The translations under genes and the position numbers were made by a program. The notes beneath the pieces were generated by a model. It worked only from the letters and a program-made list of their open reading frames with translations, was not told where the DNA came from and did no database searches. From an uncultured Clostridia bacterium (GTDB taxonomy: Bacteria > Bacillota > Clostridia > Lachnospirales > Lachnospiraceae), in the NCBI GenBank assembly GCA_947304065.1, contig CAMZAI010000161.1, positions 1 to 5,986 of the forward strand: a stretch of DNA of 5,986 nt, read 5' to 3'. This document shows positions 1 to 5,986 of the stretch, piece after piece (position 1 is the stretch's first letter; each line of letters starts with the position of its first letter).

Positions 1-3000
1 ACAGATTTTTCTTGGCGGCCGACATCATGAGCTTGATGCGGTTGAGCTGGTTTACTTCGGAAGCGCCCGGGTCGTAGTCGACAGCGGCGATGTTCGCGCC
101 GGGATAGAGCTGACGCAGACGCTTGATCGCGCCCTTGCCGACCACGTGGTTGGGCAGGCAGGCGAAGGGCTGTATGCATACGATATTCGGCGTACCGTGG
201 CGGAGAAGCTCAGCCATTTCACCGGTAAGGAACCATCCTTCCCCGTACTGGTTGCCGAGCGAAAGGATAGGCTTCGCATACTCGGCAACTTCTTCTATGC
301 GGATAGGGTAGTCGAAACGCTTGCTGGCCTTTAATGCATCCACAGCGGGCTTTCTTAAGCGCTCCAGGACATCGATCGCAAAGTTCGAGAAGAACTTGGA
401 ACTCCATGAAGTGCCGAGGAATTCATGCTTGTAATCGGCGTCGTATAAGCAGTAGTTGAAGAAATCGAGCAGGTCGGGAACCACGACCTCGGCGCCTTCG
501 CGCTCGAGCAGGTCTACAAGGTGGTTATTGGCAAGAGGCATGTATTTTACAAGGATCTCACCCACAATGCCGACACGCGGCTTCTTTAACGTTTCGTCGA
601 TCGGGAATTCGTCGAATTCCTTAACCATATCTCTTATTATCTGTTTAAACTTGTATTTTGTCTTCGGGTTGATGATCTCATCAACGCAGATATATTCCCA
701 TTTTTTATGAAGCTCATTTGCCGAGCCGGGTACCAGCTCGTAAGGGCGGACATGGTAGAGGCAGCGCATCAGCACATCTCCGTAGATCAGGGCGTGAGCG
801 GCTCCTATGAGCATGGGCAGCGTGATCTTGAGACCCTCGCTCTTTTCCATTCCGGTGTAATTGAGCGAGATGACCGGGATGTATGACATTCCGACGCGGT
901 CCAGCGCCTTGCGGATCAGCGCAACATAGTTGCTGGCCCTGCAGCATCCGCCTGTCTGCGTCATGATGATCGCAAGCTTGTGCGTATCGTAGCGTCCCGA
1001 AAGGACAGCTTCCATAAACTGTCCGACCGTACAGATCGTAGGATAGCACGCGTCGTTGTTTACGAACTTGAGACCGTAATCGACCGCGGTCCTGTTGTCG
1101 TTGTCCAGCACCTCGAAATGATAGCCGAAGCGCCTGAACACGGGCTCGAGGATCGAGAAGTGTATCGGGCTCATCTGAGGTGCGAGGATAGTGTAGCCCT
1201 CGTCGCGCATCTGTTTTGTGAATTCGGTCTTATGATAATCGACGGGACCGGGCTTGCAGGTAATGCATCTGTCGCGGCGCATGTTCATGGCAGCGATAAG
1301 GCTTCTGATGCGGATACGTGCCGCGCCGAGGTTATTGACCTCGTCGATCTTGAGCAGCGTATAGAGCTTGTTGCTGTTCTCGAGGATCTCGTTTACCTGA
1401 TCGGTGGTCACGGCGTCGAGGCCGCAGCCGAAGGAATTGAGCTGGATAAGCTCCAGATCGTCCCTTGTGCGCACGAATTCCGCGGCAGTGTAGAGTCTGG
1501 AATGGAATACCCACTGGTCTACGACGCGGACGGGTCTTGCGGGCTTGAAATCAAGCGGGATGCTGTCCTCGGTAAATACGGTAAGGCCGTAGGAGGCGAT
1601 CATCTCAGGGATGCCGTGATTGATCTCGGGATCGATGTGATAAGGTCTTCCGGCGAGTACGATACCGCGTCCGCCTTCCTTTTCCATTGCTTCGAGAGCA
1701 CGCCTGCCCTCGCGTCTGATATCGTCTTTCGCGCGGCGCTGCTCGTCCCATGCAAGCTTCGCGGCCTGTCGCACTTCCTTTTCGGGGATGCCGTAATCCA
1801 CCGTGAAGAGGCGGACAAGGCGGTCCTCGGCGGTCTTTTCCGTGGTGAACGCGATGAAAGGCCTGATATATTCAACGTCGCCCGAAGTGATCTCCTCAAT
1901 ATTGTTCTTGAGGTTCTCGGGATAGGATACTACCATCGGGCAGTTGTAATGGTTCTGCGCACCTTCGGTTTCCTGATATTCGTAGAATACGCAGGGATGG
2001 AAAATGCGCTTTATACCGTTGTTGATGAGCCACTGGGCGTGTCCGTGCGCAAGCTTTGCGGGATAGCATTCCGACTCGGACGGGATCGACTCCATTCCGA
2101 GCTCGTAGATCTTGCGGCTCGAGGAAGGAGAGAGCACGACGCGGTATCCGAGACGCGCGAAAAATACGGCCCAGTAAGGGAAGTTCTCATAAATGTTGAG
2201 GACTCTCGGGATACCGATCACGCCTCTGGGCGCGGCGTCCTCGGGAAGAGGCTCGTAATCGAAGAGTCTCTTGTATTTATAGGCGTACAGATTCTCGCCT
2301 TTTTTGATCTCGGAAACGGTCTTTAAGCCTTTCTCACAGCGGTTGCCTGTAATGTGCCTGCGGTTGCCGGGGAAGATATTGACCGTCAGCATGCAGTGGT
2401 TCGAGCAGCCCTGGCAATGCGTCGTCGAGGTCTTGTAGGTTAATGCGACGATGTCGTCGAGCGGGAGCATGGTCGTGGTCTGGCCCTTGTAGCGTTCGCG
2501 CGCGATGAGAGCCGCGCCGAAAGCGCCCATGATGCCGGAGATATCGGGGCAGGTAGCCTCGACGCCGGCAATGCGCTCGAATGCTCGGAGAACGGCTTCG
2601 TTATAGAAGGTTCCGCCCTGAACGACTATTTTTTCTCCGAGATCCGAGGCGTCGGAGAGCTTGATGACCTTGAACAGCGCGTTCTTGATGACGGAATAGG
2701 CAAGGCCTGAGGAAATGTCCTGTACGGTCGCACCTTCCTTCTGCGCCTGCTTTACGTTCGAATTCATGAAGACCGTGCAGCGCGTTCCGAGGTCGACGGG
2801 ATTCTTCGCAAAAAGAGCTTCTTTCGCAAAGCCCTCGGCGGTATAACCGAGCGAGTTCGCGAAATTCTCTATGAAGGAACCGCAGCCCGAGGAGCAGGCC
2901 TCGTTGAGCAGAATGCTGTCGACGGTGTGATTCTTTAATTTGATGCACTTCATGTCCTGACCGCCGATGTCGAGAACGCAGTCCACGCCGGGTACGAAGA

Positions 3001-4264
3001 ACTCGGCAGCGGTGCAGTGCGCGATCGTCTCAACTTCTCCCTCATCGAGACAGAAGGCGGACTTTAAGAGAGCCTCACCGTAACCGGTGGAGCATGAGCG
3101 GACTATATGCGCCGTCGCGGGAAGCTTATCTTTAATGGCTTCCATTGCGCGGATCGCGGTCTTTATCGGGCTGCCCTGATTGTTGGCATAGAAGGAGAAG
3201 AGAAGTTCGCCTTCTTCGCCGATAAGGGCAAGTTTGGTCGTGGTGGAGCCTGCGTCGATGCCTAAGAAGCAATTGCCCTCGTAGGTCTCGATCGCTTTTT
3301 TGGCGACAACGGCGCGAGAATGACGCTCCCGGAACGCCTTGTAATCGGTCTCGTCCTCGAAGAGCGCGGGAAGGCGCTTTATCTCGAAGGCCATTTCCAC
3401 GCCTGCGTCGAGGCGTGTGATGAGTTCCGTGATCGAGGGAAGTGTGTCGGAGACGGTGGACGCCTTTCCGGCAGCAGCAAGTTCCGTTTCATTGCCTGCC
3501 TCTATCGCTGCGCCCATGGCGGCAAAGAGGTGTGAATTGTCGGGATCGACTATATTTTCATCGGTCAGGCGCAGAGTCCTGATAAATGCCTTCTTAAGTT
3601 CGGGAAGGAAATGCAGCGGTCCGCCAAGAAAAGCGACGCAGCCGCGTATGGGCTTACCGCAGGCCAGGCCGGATATGGTCTGGTTTACGACAGCCTGGAA
3701 GATCGAAGCCGCAAGGTTGGAGCGGGTAGCGCCCTCGTTGATGAGCGGCTGTATGTCCGATTTCGCGAAAACGCCGCAGCGTGCCGCGATGGGGTAGATC
3801 TCCGAATAGCTCTCGGCCTCTTTGTTAAGGCCGGTGGCGTCTGTCTGAAGAAGAGCGGCCATCTGGTCGATGAAGGAGCCCGTACCTCCGGCGCATACGC
3901 CGTTCATGCGCTCCTCGAGGCCCCCGGTGAAGTAGATGATCTTGGCGTCCTCACCGCCGAGCTCGATCGCCACGTCCGTCTGCGGCGCCACGGAGTTCAG
4001 AGCCGAGGCTACCGCGACAACCTCCTGTACAAAGCCGATGTTCAGCGCTTTGCCGAGGTTGATCGAGCCGGAGCCCGTGATCCTTACATTGAGCAGACAT
4101 TCGCCGAGCTGTTCTTTTGCCTTTTTGAGCAGATCGGCGAGAGTTTCCTGAGTGTGCGCCATATGGCGCATATATTCTCCGAAGATTATCTTATTATTAT
4201 CATCAAGCACGACAAGCTTGACCGTAGTGGAACCGACATCGATTCCCGCACGATATGTGTTCAT
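1..4264 (-). CDS. Fused acyl-CoA dehydratase activase-like protein: tandem BcrAD/BadFG ATPases, DUF2229 and dehydratase-like C-terminus (3' end cut by window)
   Basis: I recognise this as the giant 'acyl-CoA dehydratase activase-related' family of anaerobic Firmicutes. It starts at ATG 4264 (N-terminus MNTYRAGIDVGSTTVK), with AAAGGA nine bases upstream, and 1421 codons run without a stop to the window edge. Family members are about this long, so only a short tail should be missing. ATPase domain 1 spans about residues 1-265, with phosphate loop GIDVGSTTVK at 7-16, ELGGED at 101-106 and GGPLHF at 214-219. ATPase domain 2 spans about 333-600, with GIDAGSTTTK at 335-344, IGGQD at 433-437 and GGTFYNE at 550-556. 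Each domain has a cysteine pair 39 residues apart (C124/C163 and C457/C496), the spacing of the [4Fe-4S] ligands in HgdC-type activators. A cysteine hinge (617, 620, 624, 643) precedes the DUF2229 region (about 680-900). The C-terminal half has further cysteines (947, 1000, 1003, 1073, 1078, 1107, 1108) and resembles 2-hydroxyacyl-CoA dehydratase or double-cubane-cluster proteins. Known activases use ATP to drive a low-potential electron into a partner, and I infer both functions sit in one cytosolic chain here. The substrate is unknown. Confidence 0.94.
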   Translation of the reverse strand, partial: MNTYRAGIDVGSTTVKLVVLDDNNKIIFGEYMRHMAHTQETLADLLKKAKEQLGECLLNVRITGSGSINLGKALNIGFVQEVVAVASALNSVAPQTDVAIELGGEDAKIIYFTGGLEERMNGVCAGGTGSFIDQMAALLQTDATGLNKEAESYSEIYPIAARCGVFAKSDIQPLINEGATRSNLAASIFQAVVNQTISGLACGKPIRGCVAFLGGPLHFLPELKKAFIRTLRLTDENIVDPDNSHLFAAMGAAIEAGNETELAAAGKASTVSDTLPSITELITRLDAGVEMAFEIKRLPALFEDETDYKAFRERHSRAVVAKKAIETYEGNCFLGIDAGSTTTKLALIGEEGELLFSFYANNQGSPIKTAIRAMEAIKDKLPATAHIVRSCSTGYGEALLKSAFCLDEGEVETIAHCTAAEFFVPGVDCVLDIGGQDMKCIKLKNHTVDSILLNEACSSGCGSFIENFANSLGYTAEGFAKEALFAKNPVDLGTRCTVFMNSNVKQAQKEGATVQDISSGLAYSVIKNALFKVIKLSDASDLGEKIVVQGGTFYNEAVLRAFERIAGVEATCPDISGIMGAFGAALIARERYKGQTTTMLPLDDIVALTYKTSTTHCQGCSNHCMLTVNIFPGNRRHITGNRCEKGLKTVSEIKKGENLYAYKYKRLFDYEPLPEDAAPRGVIGIPRVLNIYENFPYWAVFFARLGYRVVLSPSSSRKIYELGMESIPSESECYPAKLAHGHAQWLINNGIKRIFHPCVFYEYQETEGAQNHYNCPMVVSYPENLKNNIEEITSGDVEYIRPFIAFTTEKTAEDRLVRLFTVDYGIPEKEVRQAAKLAWDEQRRAKDDIRREGRRALEAMEKEGGRGIVLAGRPYHIDPEINHGIPEMIASYGLTVFTEDSIPLDFKPARPVRVVDQWVFHSRLYTAAEFVRTRDDLELIQLNSFGCGLDAVTTDQVNEILENSNKLYTLLKIDEVNNLGAARIRIRSLIAAMNMRRDRCITCKPGPVDYHKTEFTKQMRDEGYTILAPQMSPIHFSILEPVFRRFGYHFEVLDNDNRTAVDYGLKFVNNDACYPTICTVGQFMEAVLSGRYDTHKLAIIMTQTGGCCRASNYVALIRKALDRVGMSYIPVISLNYTGMEKSEGLKITLPMLIGAAHALIYGDVLMRCLYHVRPYELVPGSANELHKKWEYICVDEIINPKTKYKFKQIIRDMVKEFDEFPIDETLKKPRVGIVGEILVKYMPLANNHLVDLLEREGAEVVVPDLLDFFNYCLYDADYKHEFLGTSWSSKFFSNFAIDVLERLRKPAVDALKASKRFDYPIRIEEVAEYAKPILSLGNQYGEGWFLTGEMAELLRHGTPNIVCIQPFACLPNHVVGKGAIKRLRQLYPGANIAAVDYDPGASEVNQLNRIKLMMSAAKKNL

Positions 4265-4273
4265 TTTCCTTTT

Positions 4274-4279
4274 TCCTTT
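4274..4279 (-). promoter_or_regulatory. Ribosome-binding site of the activase-like gene
   Basis: The minus strand reads AAAGGA here, nine bases before the ATG at 4264. A second AGGA at 4270-4267 lies only two bases from the start and is too close to be the main site. The position and the GIDVGSTT motif at residue 7 fix this start. Confidence 0.6.
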
Positions 4280-4296
4280 ACCTGTGTTGCTTTTTA

Positions 4297-4325
4297 CTTA
4301 TACGATGCGGATGTGGTAATAAAAA
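4297..4325 (-). promoter_or_regulatory. Candidate promoter of the activase-like gene
   Basis: The minus strand has TATAAG at 4302-4297, five of six matches to the -10 consensus. TTTTTA lies 17 bases upstream at 4325-4320, a poor -35 with three of six matches. Transcription would begin near 4290 and give a leader of about 25 bases. An 8-bp element, CCGCATCG on this strand (4310-4303), abuts the -10 box on its upstream side. The call rests mostly on the -10 box. Confidence 0.35.
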
Positions 4326-4353
4326 CCAAATCACAATGTTTTTAACTGCGACT

Positions 4354-4402
4354 GGTCAAGTTATTGCAAACCGCATCGCTATATATAATAACATATTTGA
4401 CC
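4354..4402. repeat. Imperfect inverted repeat over a TATAAT box, possible operator or hairpin
   Basis: The left arm is GGTCAAGTTATT (4354-4365). The right arm is AATAACATATTTGACC (4387-4402). They pair as two six-base blocks, with ATAT (4393-4396) left over on the right side and 21 bases between the arms. One extra C-G pair and one T-G wobble extend the outer end. The right arm overlaps the perfect TATAAT at 4384-4389. This could be a protein-binding dyad or, if transcribed through, an RNA stem. It lacks a following T-run, so it does not look like a terminator. Confidence 0.35.
4361..4389 (+). promoter_or_regulatory. Candidate distal promoter for the leader ORF and ftsK
   Basis: A perfect TATAAT occurs at 4384-4389. 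The hexamer 17 bases upstream, TTATTG (4361-4366), matches the -35 consensus at only two positions. A transcript from here would start near 4396 and include the ribosome-binding site and TTG start of the small ORF at 4421. The surrounding run is AT-rich, so the -10 could be a chance match. Confidence 0.3.
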
Positions 4403-4420
4403 GGGAAAGGAAGTGAAGAT

Positions 4421-4525
4421 TTGATTAAAATTTGCAGAGGAGATTGTGTGTTGATATTTTATGGCAAATCAGATACCATTGATTATAGGAAATTATGCAT
4501 TGAACGGGTGATGATAAATGACTGA
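4421..4525 (+). CDS. Possible 34-aa leader peptide overlapping the ftsK start
   Basis: A TTG start at 4421 is preceded by AAGGAAGTGA (4407-4416), a strong Shine-Dalgarno match with its core seven bases from the start. The frame runs 34 codons to TGA at 4523-4525, overlapping the ftsK ATG (4518) by 8 bases in another frame. The product begins MIKICRGDCVLIFYGK and ends ERVMIND, with three cysteines and mixed charge. It matches no family I know and has no clear signal peptide or membrane segment. A shorter version could start at GTG 4448, which has AGGAG five bases upstream. The overlap suggests translational coupling to ftsK. It could also be the decayed tail of a lost upstream gene, since the frame is open back to 4346, or chance. 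If the proximal promoter at 4451-4479 is the only one used, this ORF would not be translated. Confidence 0.35.
   Translation: MIKICRGDCVLIFYGKSDTIDYRKLCIERVMIND
4451..4479 (+). promoter_or_regulatory. Candidate proximal promoter of ftsK
   Basis: TTGATA (4451-4456) matches five of six -35 positions, and TACCAT (4474-4479) matches four of six -10 positions, with a 17-base spacer. Transcription would start near 4486 and leave about 30 bases before the ftsK ATG. By hexamer score this is the better of the two plus-strand promoters, but it lies inside the possible leader ORF. Confidence 0.4.
4507..4512 (+). promoter_or_regulatory. Ribosome-binding site of ftsK
   Basis: GGTGAT matches the 3' part of the extended Shine-Dalgarno sequence (AAGGAGGTGATC) and lies five bases before ATG 4518. 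In the ftsK frame the ATG directly follows tandem TGA and TAA stops (4512-4517), so no upstream start is possible. The site lies inside the possible leader ORF, which fits coupled translation. Confidence 0.5.
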
Positions 4526-5986
4526 TAACAGAAAAAGAACCGGGAATCAGCCTTCCGGAGCGCGAAGACCGGCTACGGGCAGCAAGAGAGCTTATGTAGC
4601 AAATGCGAGAGACTCTGCCGCGGCCAGACGCGGAGGAAGACCGGCCCCGACAACAAATACGAGAACGGCTTCAGGCACCGGAAGATCTTCGGGCAGCACT
4701 GCCGGGCGCAGCCGGACGGCTTCCCCGGGGAAAAAGCGCAATACTTACGGGGATGACGGCCAGCTTAAGCTTCGCTTTGAAGAGGATGATTCCTTAAAGG
4801 ACGAGATCACCATTATACTTATCCTTCTTGCGGGAGTCCTGATGGTCCTCAGCTATCTGCATCTTTGCGGAAGCTTCGGAGAGATCGTCAACAAGGTCAT
4901 ATTCGGACTTATGGGAAGCTTCGGCTACGCCTTCCCGTTCGTAATGGTATTTGTCGCGATATTTGCGATCGCGAACAAGAGAAACCGCTCGGTCGTTACA
5001 AAGACGCTGCTTTTTGCGGGAATGATGATATTTGTTTCGGCGCTTGTACAGCTCGCGGCCGGGGGCTTTGACTCCGCAATAACGCTTAAGCAGTATTTTA
5101 CGAATTCGGTGCCCGGATATCTGGGCGATAACAAGACCTACGGAGGCTTTTTCGGAGGTCTTATCTGCAAGCTTTTATGCCCTCATGTGGGTAATGCGGC
5201 GGCAGCAGTGATCATGAGCGTGATGGTCGTGATCTTTTTCCTTCTGATCGTCGGCAAAGCGCTGTTTACGGCGATCGCGCGCAGGGGAATCGAGACCGCG
5301 GAGGAATTCCGCACGAGACGCCGCGAGGAGGAAGAATTTGAGGCCGAGGAGCGCGAGAGGAGGCGCGCGGAGCTTGAAGCCGAACGCGCCCTGCACGATA
5401 CCGATCCGGATGACGGTCCGACCGCCGTATGGGTTAAGGGCAGGAAAGGCAAGGCCGTTCGCGAAGACGATATTGACATCGACGAGCTCGATGAATTTGA
5501 CGAAGACGGAATGCCGAAGGAGGCTTCTAAAAAGAAGAAATTCAGCGGCTTTATCGATACGCTCCTAAGGAGCGGTATGGGACTTGAGGCCGAAAGGATC
5601 GCCGACACGCCCGAATACCGGAAGATGAAGGATGCGTACGGGATCACCGCGGAAGAAGTCGAAGAGATCACGCAGAAGGCTGACTCGTCCGATATTTCCG
5701 AAGAGATCGATCCCGGAGAAAACGAACCCGAAGATATAGTATCGAAGGAGCTTGCGAAGAAATTTTCGTCGACGGGCATCGATGTTGTTAAGCTGCACGA
5801 TCATCCTAAGGTTACCAAGACCGAAAATACGGTTGTATATATGGTCGACGAGGAAGATGAGTACGATGCGGGACATACCGGCACCGTTTCCATCGAAGAC
5901 CGCGGAAAAAGCGCCGGAGCGCAGCCCGGCGGCATGAACGCCTACGATATCAGGAAGGGTTTTGAGAACACCGAGATCACCGATGT
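4518..5986 (+). CDS. ftsK: DNA translocase FtsK/SpoIIIE family, N-terminal 489 residues (3' end cut by window)
   Basis: FtsK/SpoIIIE proteins form a septum-anchored, ATP-driven DNA pump that clears chromosome DNA from the closing division or spore septum. Residues 1-94 form a basic tail rich in Arg, Ala, Ser, Thr and Gly. Four hydrophobic helices follow, at about 97-116, 132-152, 163-181 and 227-250, with a glycine-rich loop (YGGFFGG, 208-214) before the fourth. This is the FtsK 4TM anchor layout. Residues 259-294 are dense in Glu and Arg and look like a coiled coil. An acidic stretch (about 314-328, including DDIDIDELDEFDEDG) and a polar, probably disordered linker run to the edge. The DNA-pump RecA-like motor with its Walker motifs and the C-terminal gamma domain lie beyond the window, so the family call rests on the anchor, charge pattern and layout. 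A division FtsK cannot be told from a sporulation SpoIIIE here. The start is fixed by in-frame stops just upstream. Confidence 0.87.
   Translation, partial: MTDNRKRTGNQPSGARRPATGSKRAYVANARDSAAARRGGRPAPTTNTRTASGTGRSSGSTAGRSRTASPGKKRNTYGDDGQLKLRFEEDDSLKDEITIILILLAGVLMVLSYLHLCGSFGEIVNKVIFGLMGSFGYAFPFVMVFVAIFAIANKRNRSVVTKTLLFAGMMIFVSALVQLAAGGFDSAITLKQYFTNSVPGYLGDNKTYGGFFGGLICKLLCPHVGNAAAAVIMSVMVVIFFLLIVGKALFTAIARRGIETAEEFRTRRREEEEFEAEERERRRAELEAERALHDTDPDDGPTAVWVKGRKGKAVREDDIDIDELDEFDEDGMPKEASKKKKFSGFIDTLLRSGMGLEAERIADTPEYRKMKDAYGITAEEVEEITQKADSSDISEEIDPGENEPEDIVSKELAKKFSSTGIDVVKLHDHPKVTKTENTVVYMVDEEDEYDAGHTGTVSIEDRGKSAGAQPGGMNAYDIRKGFENTEITD

Noticed and set aside
980..2326. Open frame of 448 codons on the plus strand, opposite the activase-like gene
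   Set aside because: It lies codon-on-codon antisense to a well-supported gene. It stays open because the sense strand lacks TTA, CTA and TCA codons over this stretch, as expected from G/C-rich third positions. Its product shows no recognisable motif.
3611..4345. Open frame of 244 codons on the plus strand, reaching the intergenic region
   Set aside because: It is antisense to the first ATPase domain in the same aligned phase. The product has no family resemblance, and the sense strand carries clear ATPase motifs.
4354..4402. The dyad as an intrinsic terminator
   Set aside because: No T-run follows the stem in either direction, the loop is long, and it lies between divergent genes where no transcript should end.
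4364..4525. Longer version of the small leader ORF starting at TTG 4364 or TTG 4397
   Set aside because: Neither start has a good ribosome-binding site. TTG 4421 and GTG 4448 are better placed.
4603..4797. Short plus-strand frame within the ftsK N-terminus
   Set aside because: It overlaps ftsK out of frame, lacks a convincing ribosome-binding site, and sits in low-complexity coding DNA.
5183..5779. Minus-strand frame of 198 codons, rich in serine, opposite ftsK
   Set aside because: The serine-rich product is the antisense reading of Glu/Arg/Lys-rich FtsK linker codons. It has no independent support.

Overview
The window holds two large protein genes that diverge from an AT-rich intergenic region of about 250 bp. 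Both genes run off the window edges. The coding DNA is moderately GC-rich with mostly G/C third positions. One gene is a giant fused ATPase/dehydratase-like iron-sulfur protein typical of anaerobic Firmicutes. The other is an FtsK/SpoIIIE-type translocase with a four-helix membrane anchor. Together they suggest a strictly anaerobic Clostridia genome, perhaps Lachnospiraceae-like. The family assignment is an inference, because no rRNA or other taxonomic marker is present.

Positions 4264 down to 1 (minus strand) are a single uninterrupted reading frame of 1421 codons, which I followed codon by codon. It encodes two tandem BadF/BadG/BcrA/BcrD-type ATPase (acyl-CoA dehydratase activase) domains, a cysteine-rich hinge, a DUF2229-type domain and a long C-terminal part related to the 2-hydroxyacyl-CoA dehydratase / double-cubane-cluster protein superfamily. 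Only the last few residues appear to be missing. The chain therefore seems to join an ATP-driven electron injector to its likely redox acceptor. The substrate is not known.

Positions 4265-4517 carry the divergent control region: a likely promoter and Shine-Dalgarno site for the minus-strand gene, two alternative plus-strand promoters, an imperfect dyad over one of them, and a possible 34-codon leader ORF (4421-4525). The leader has a good ribosome-binding site and overlaps the ftsK start by 8 nt.

Positions 4518-5986 (plus strand) encode the first 489 residues of FtsK: a basic low-complexity tail, four membrane helices, a charged coiled coil and a long acidic linker. The ATPase motor lies beyond the window.

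The two main genes have no evident shared pathway and appear to share only the intergenic region. I found no tRNA, rRNA, CRISPR array, insertion sequence, attachment site or terminator. The long plus-strand ORFs opposite the minus-strand gene, including one of 448 codons, are best read as antisense shadows.
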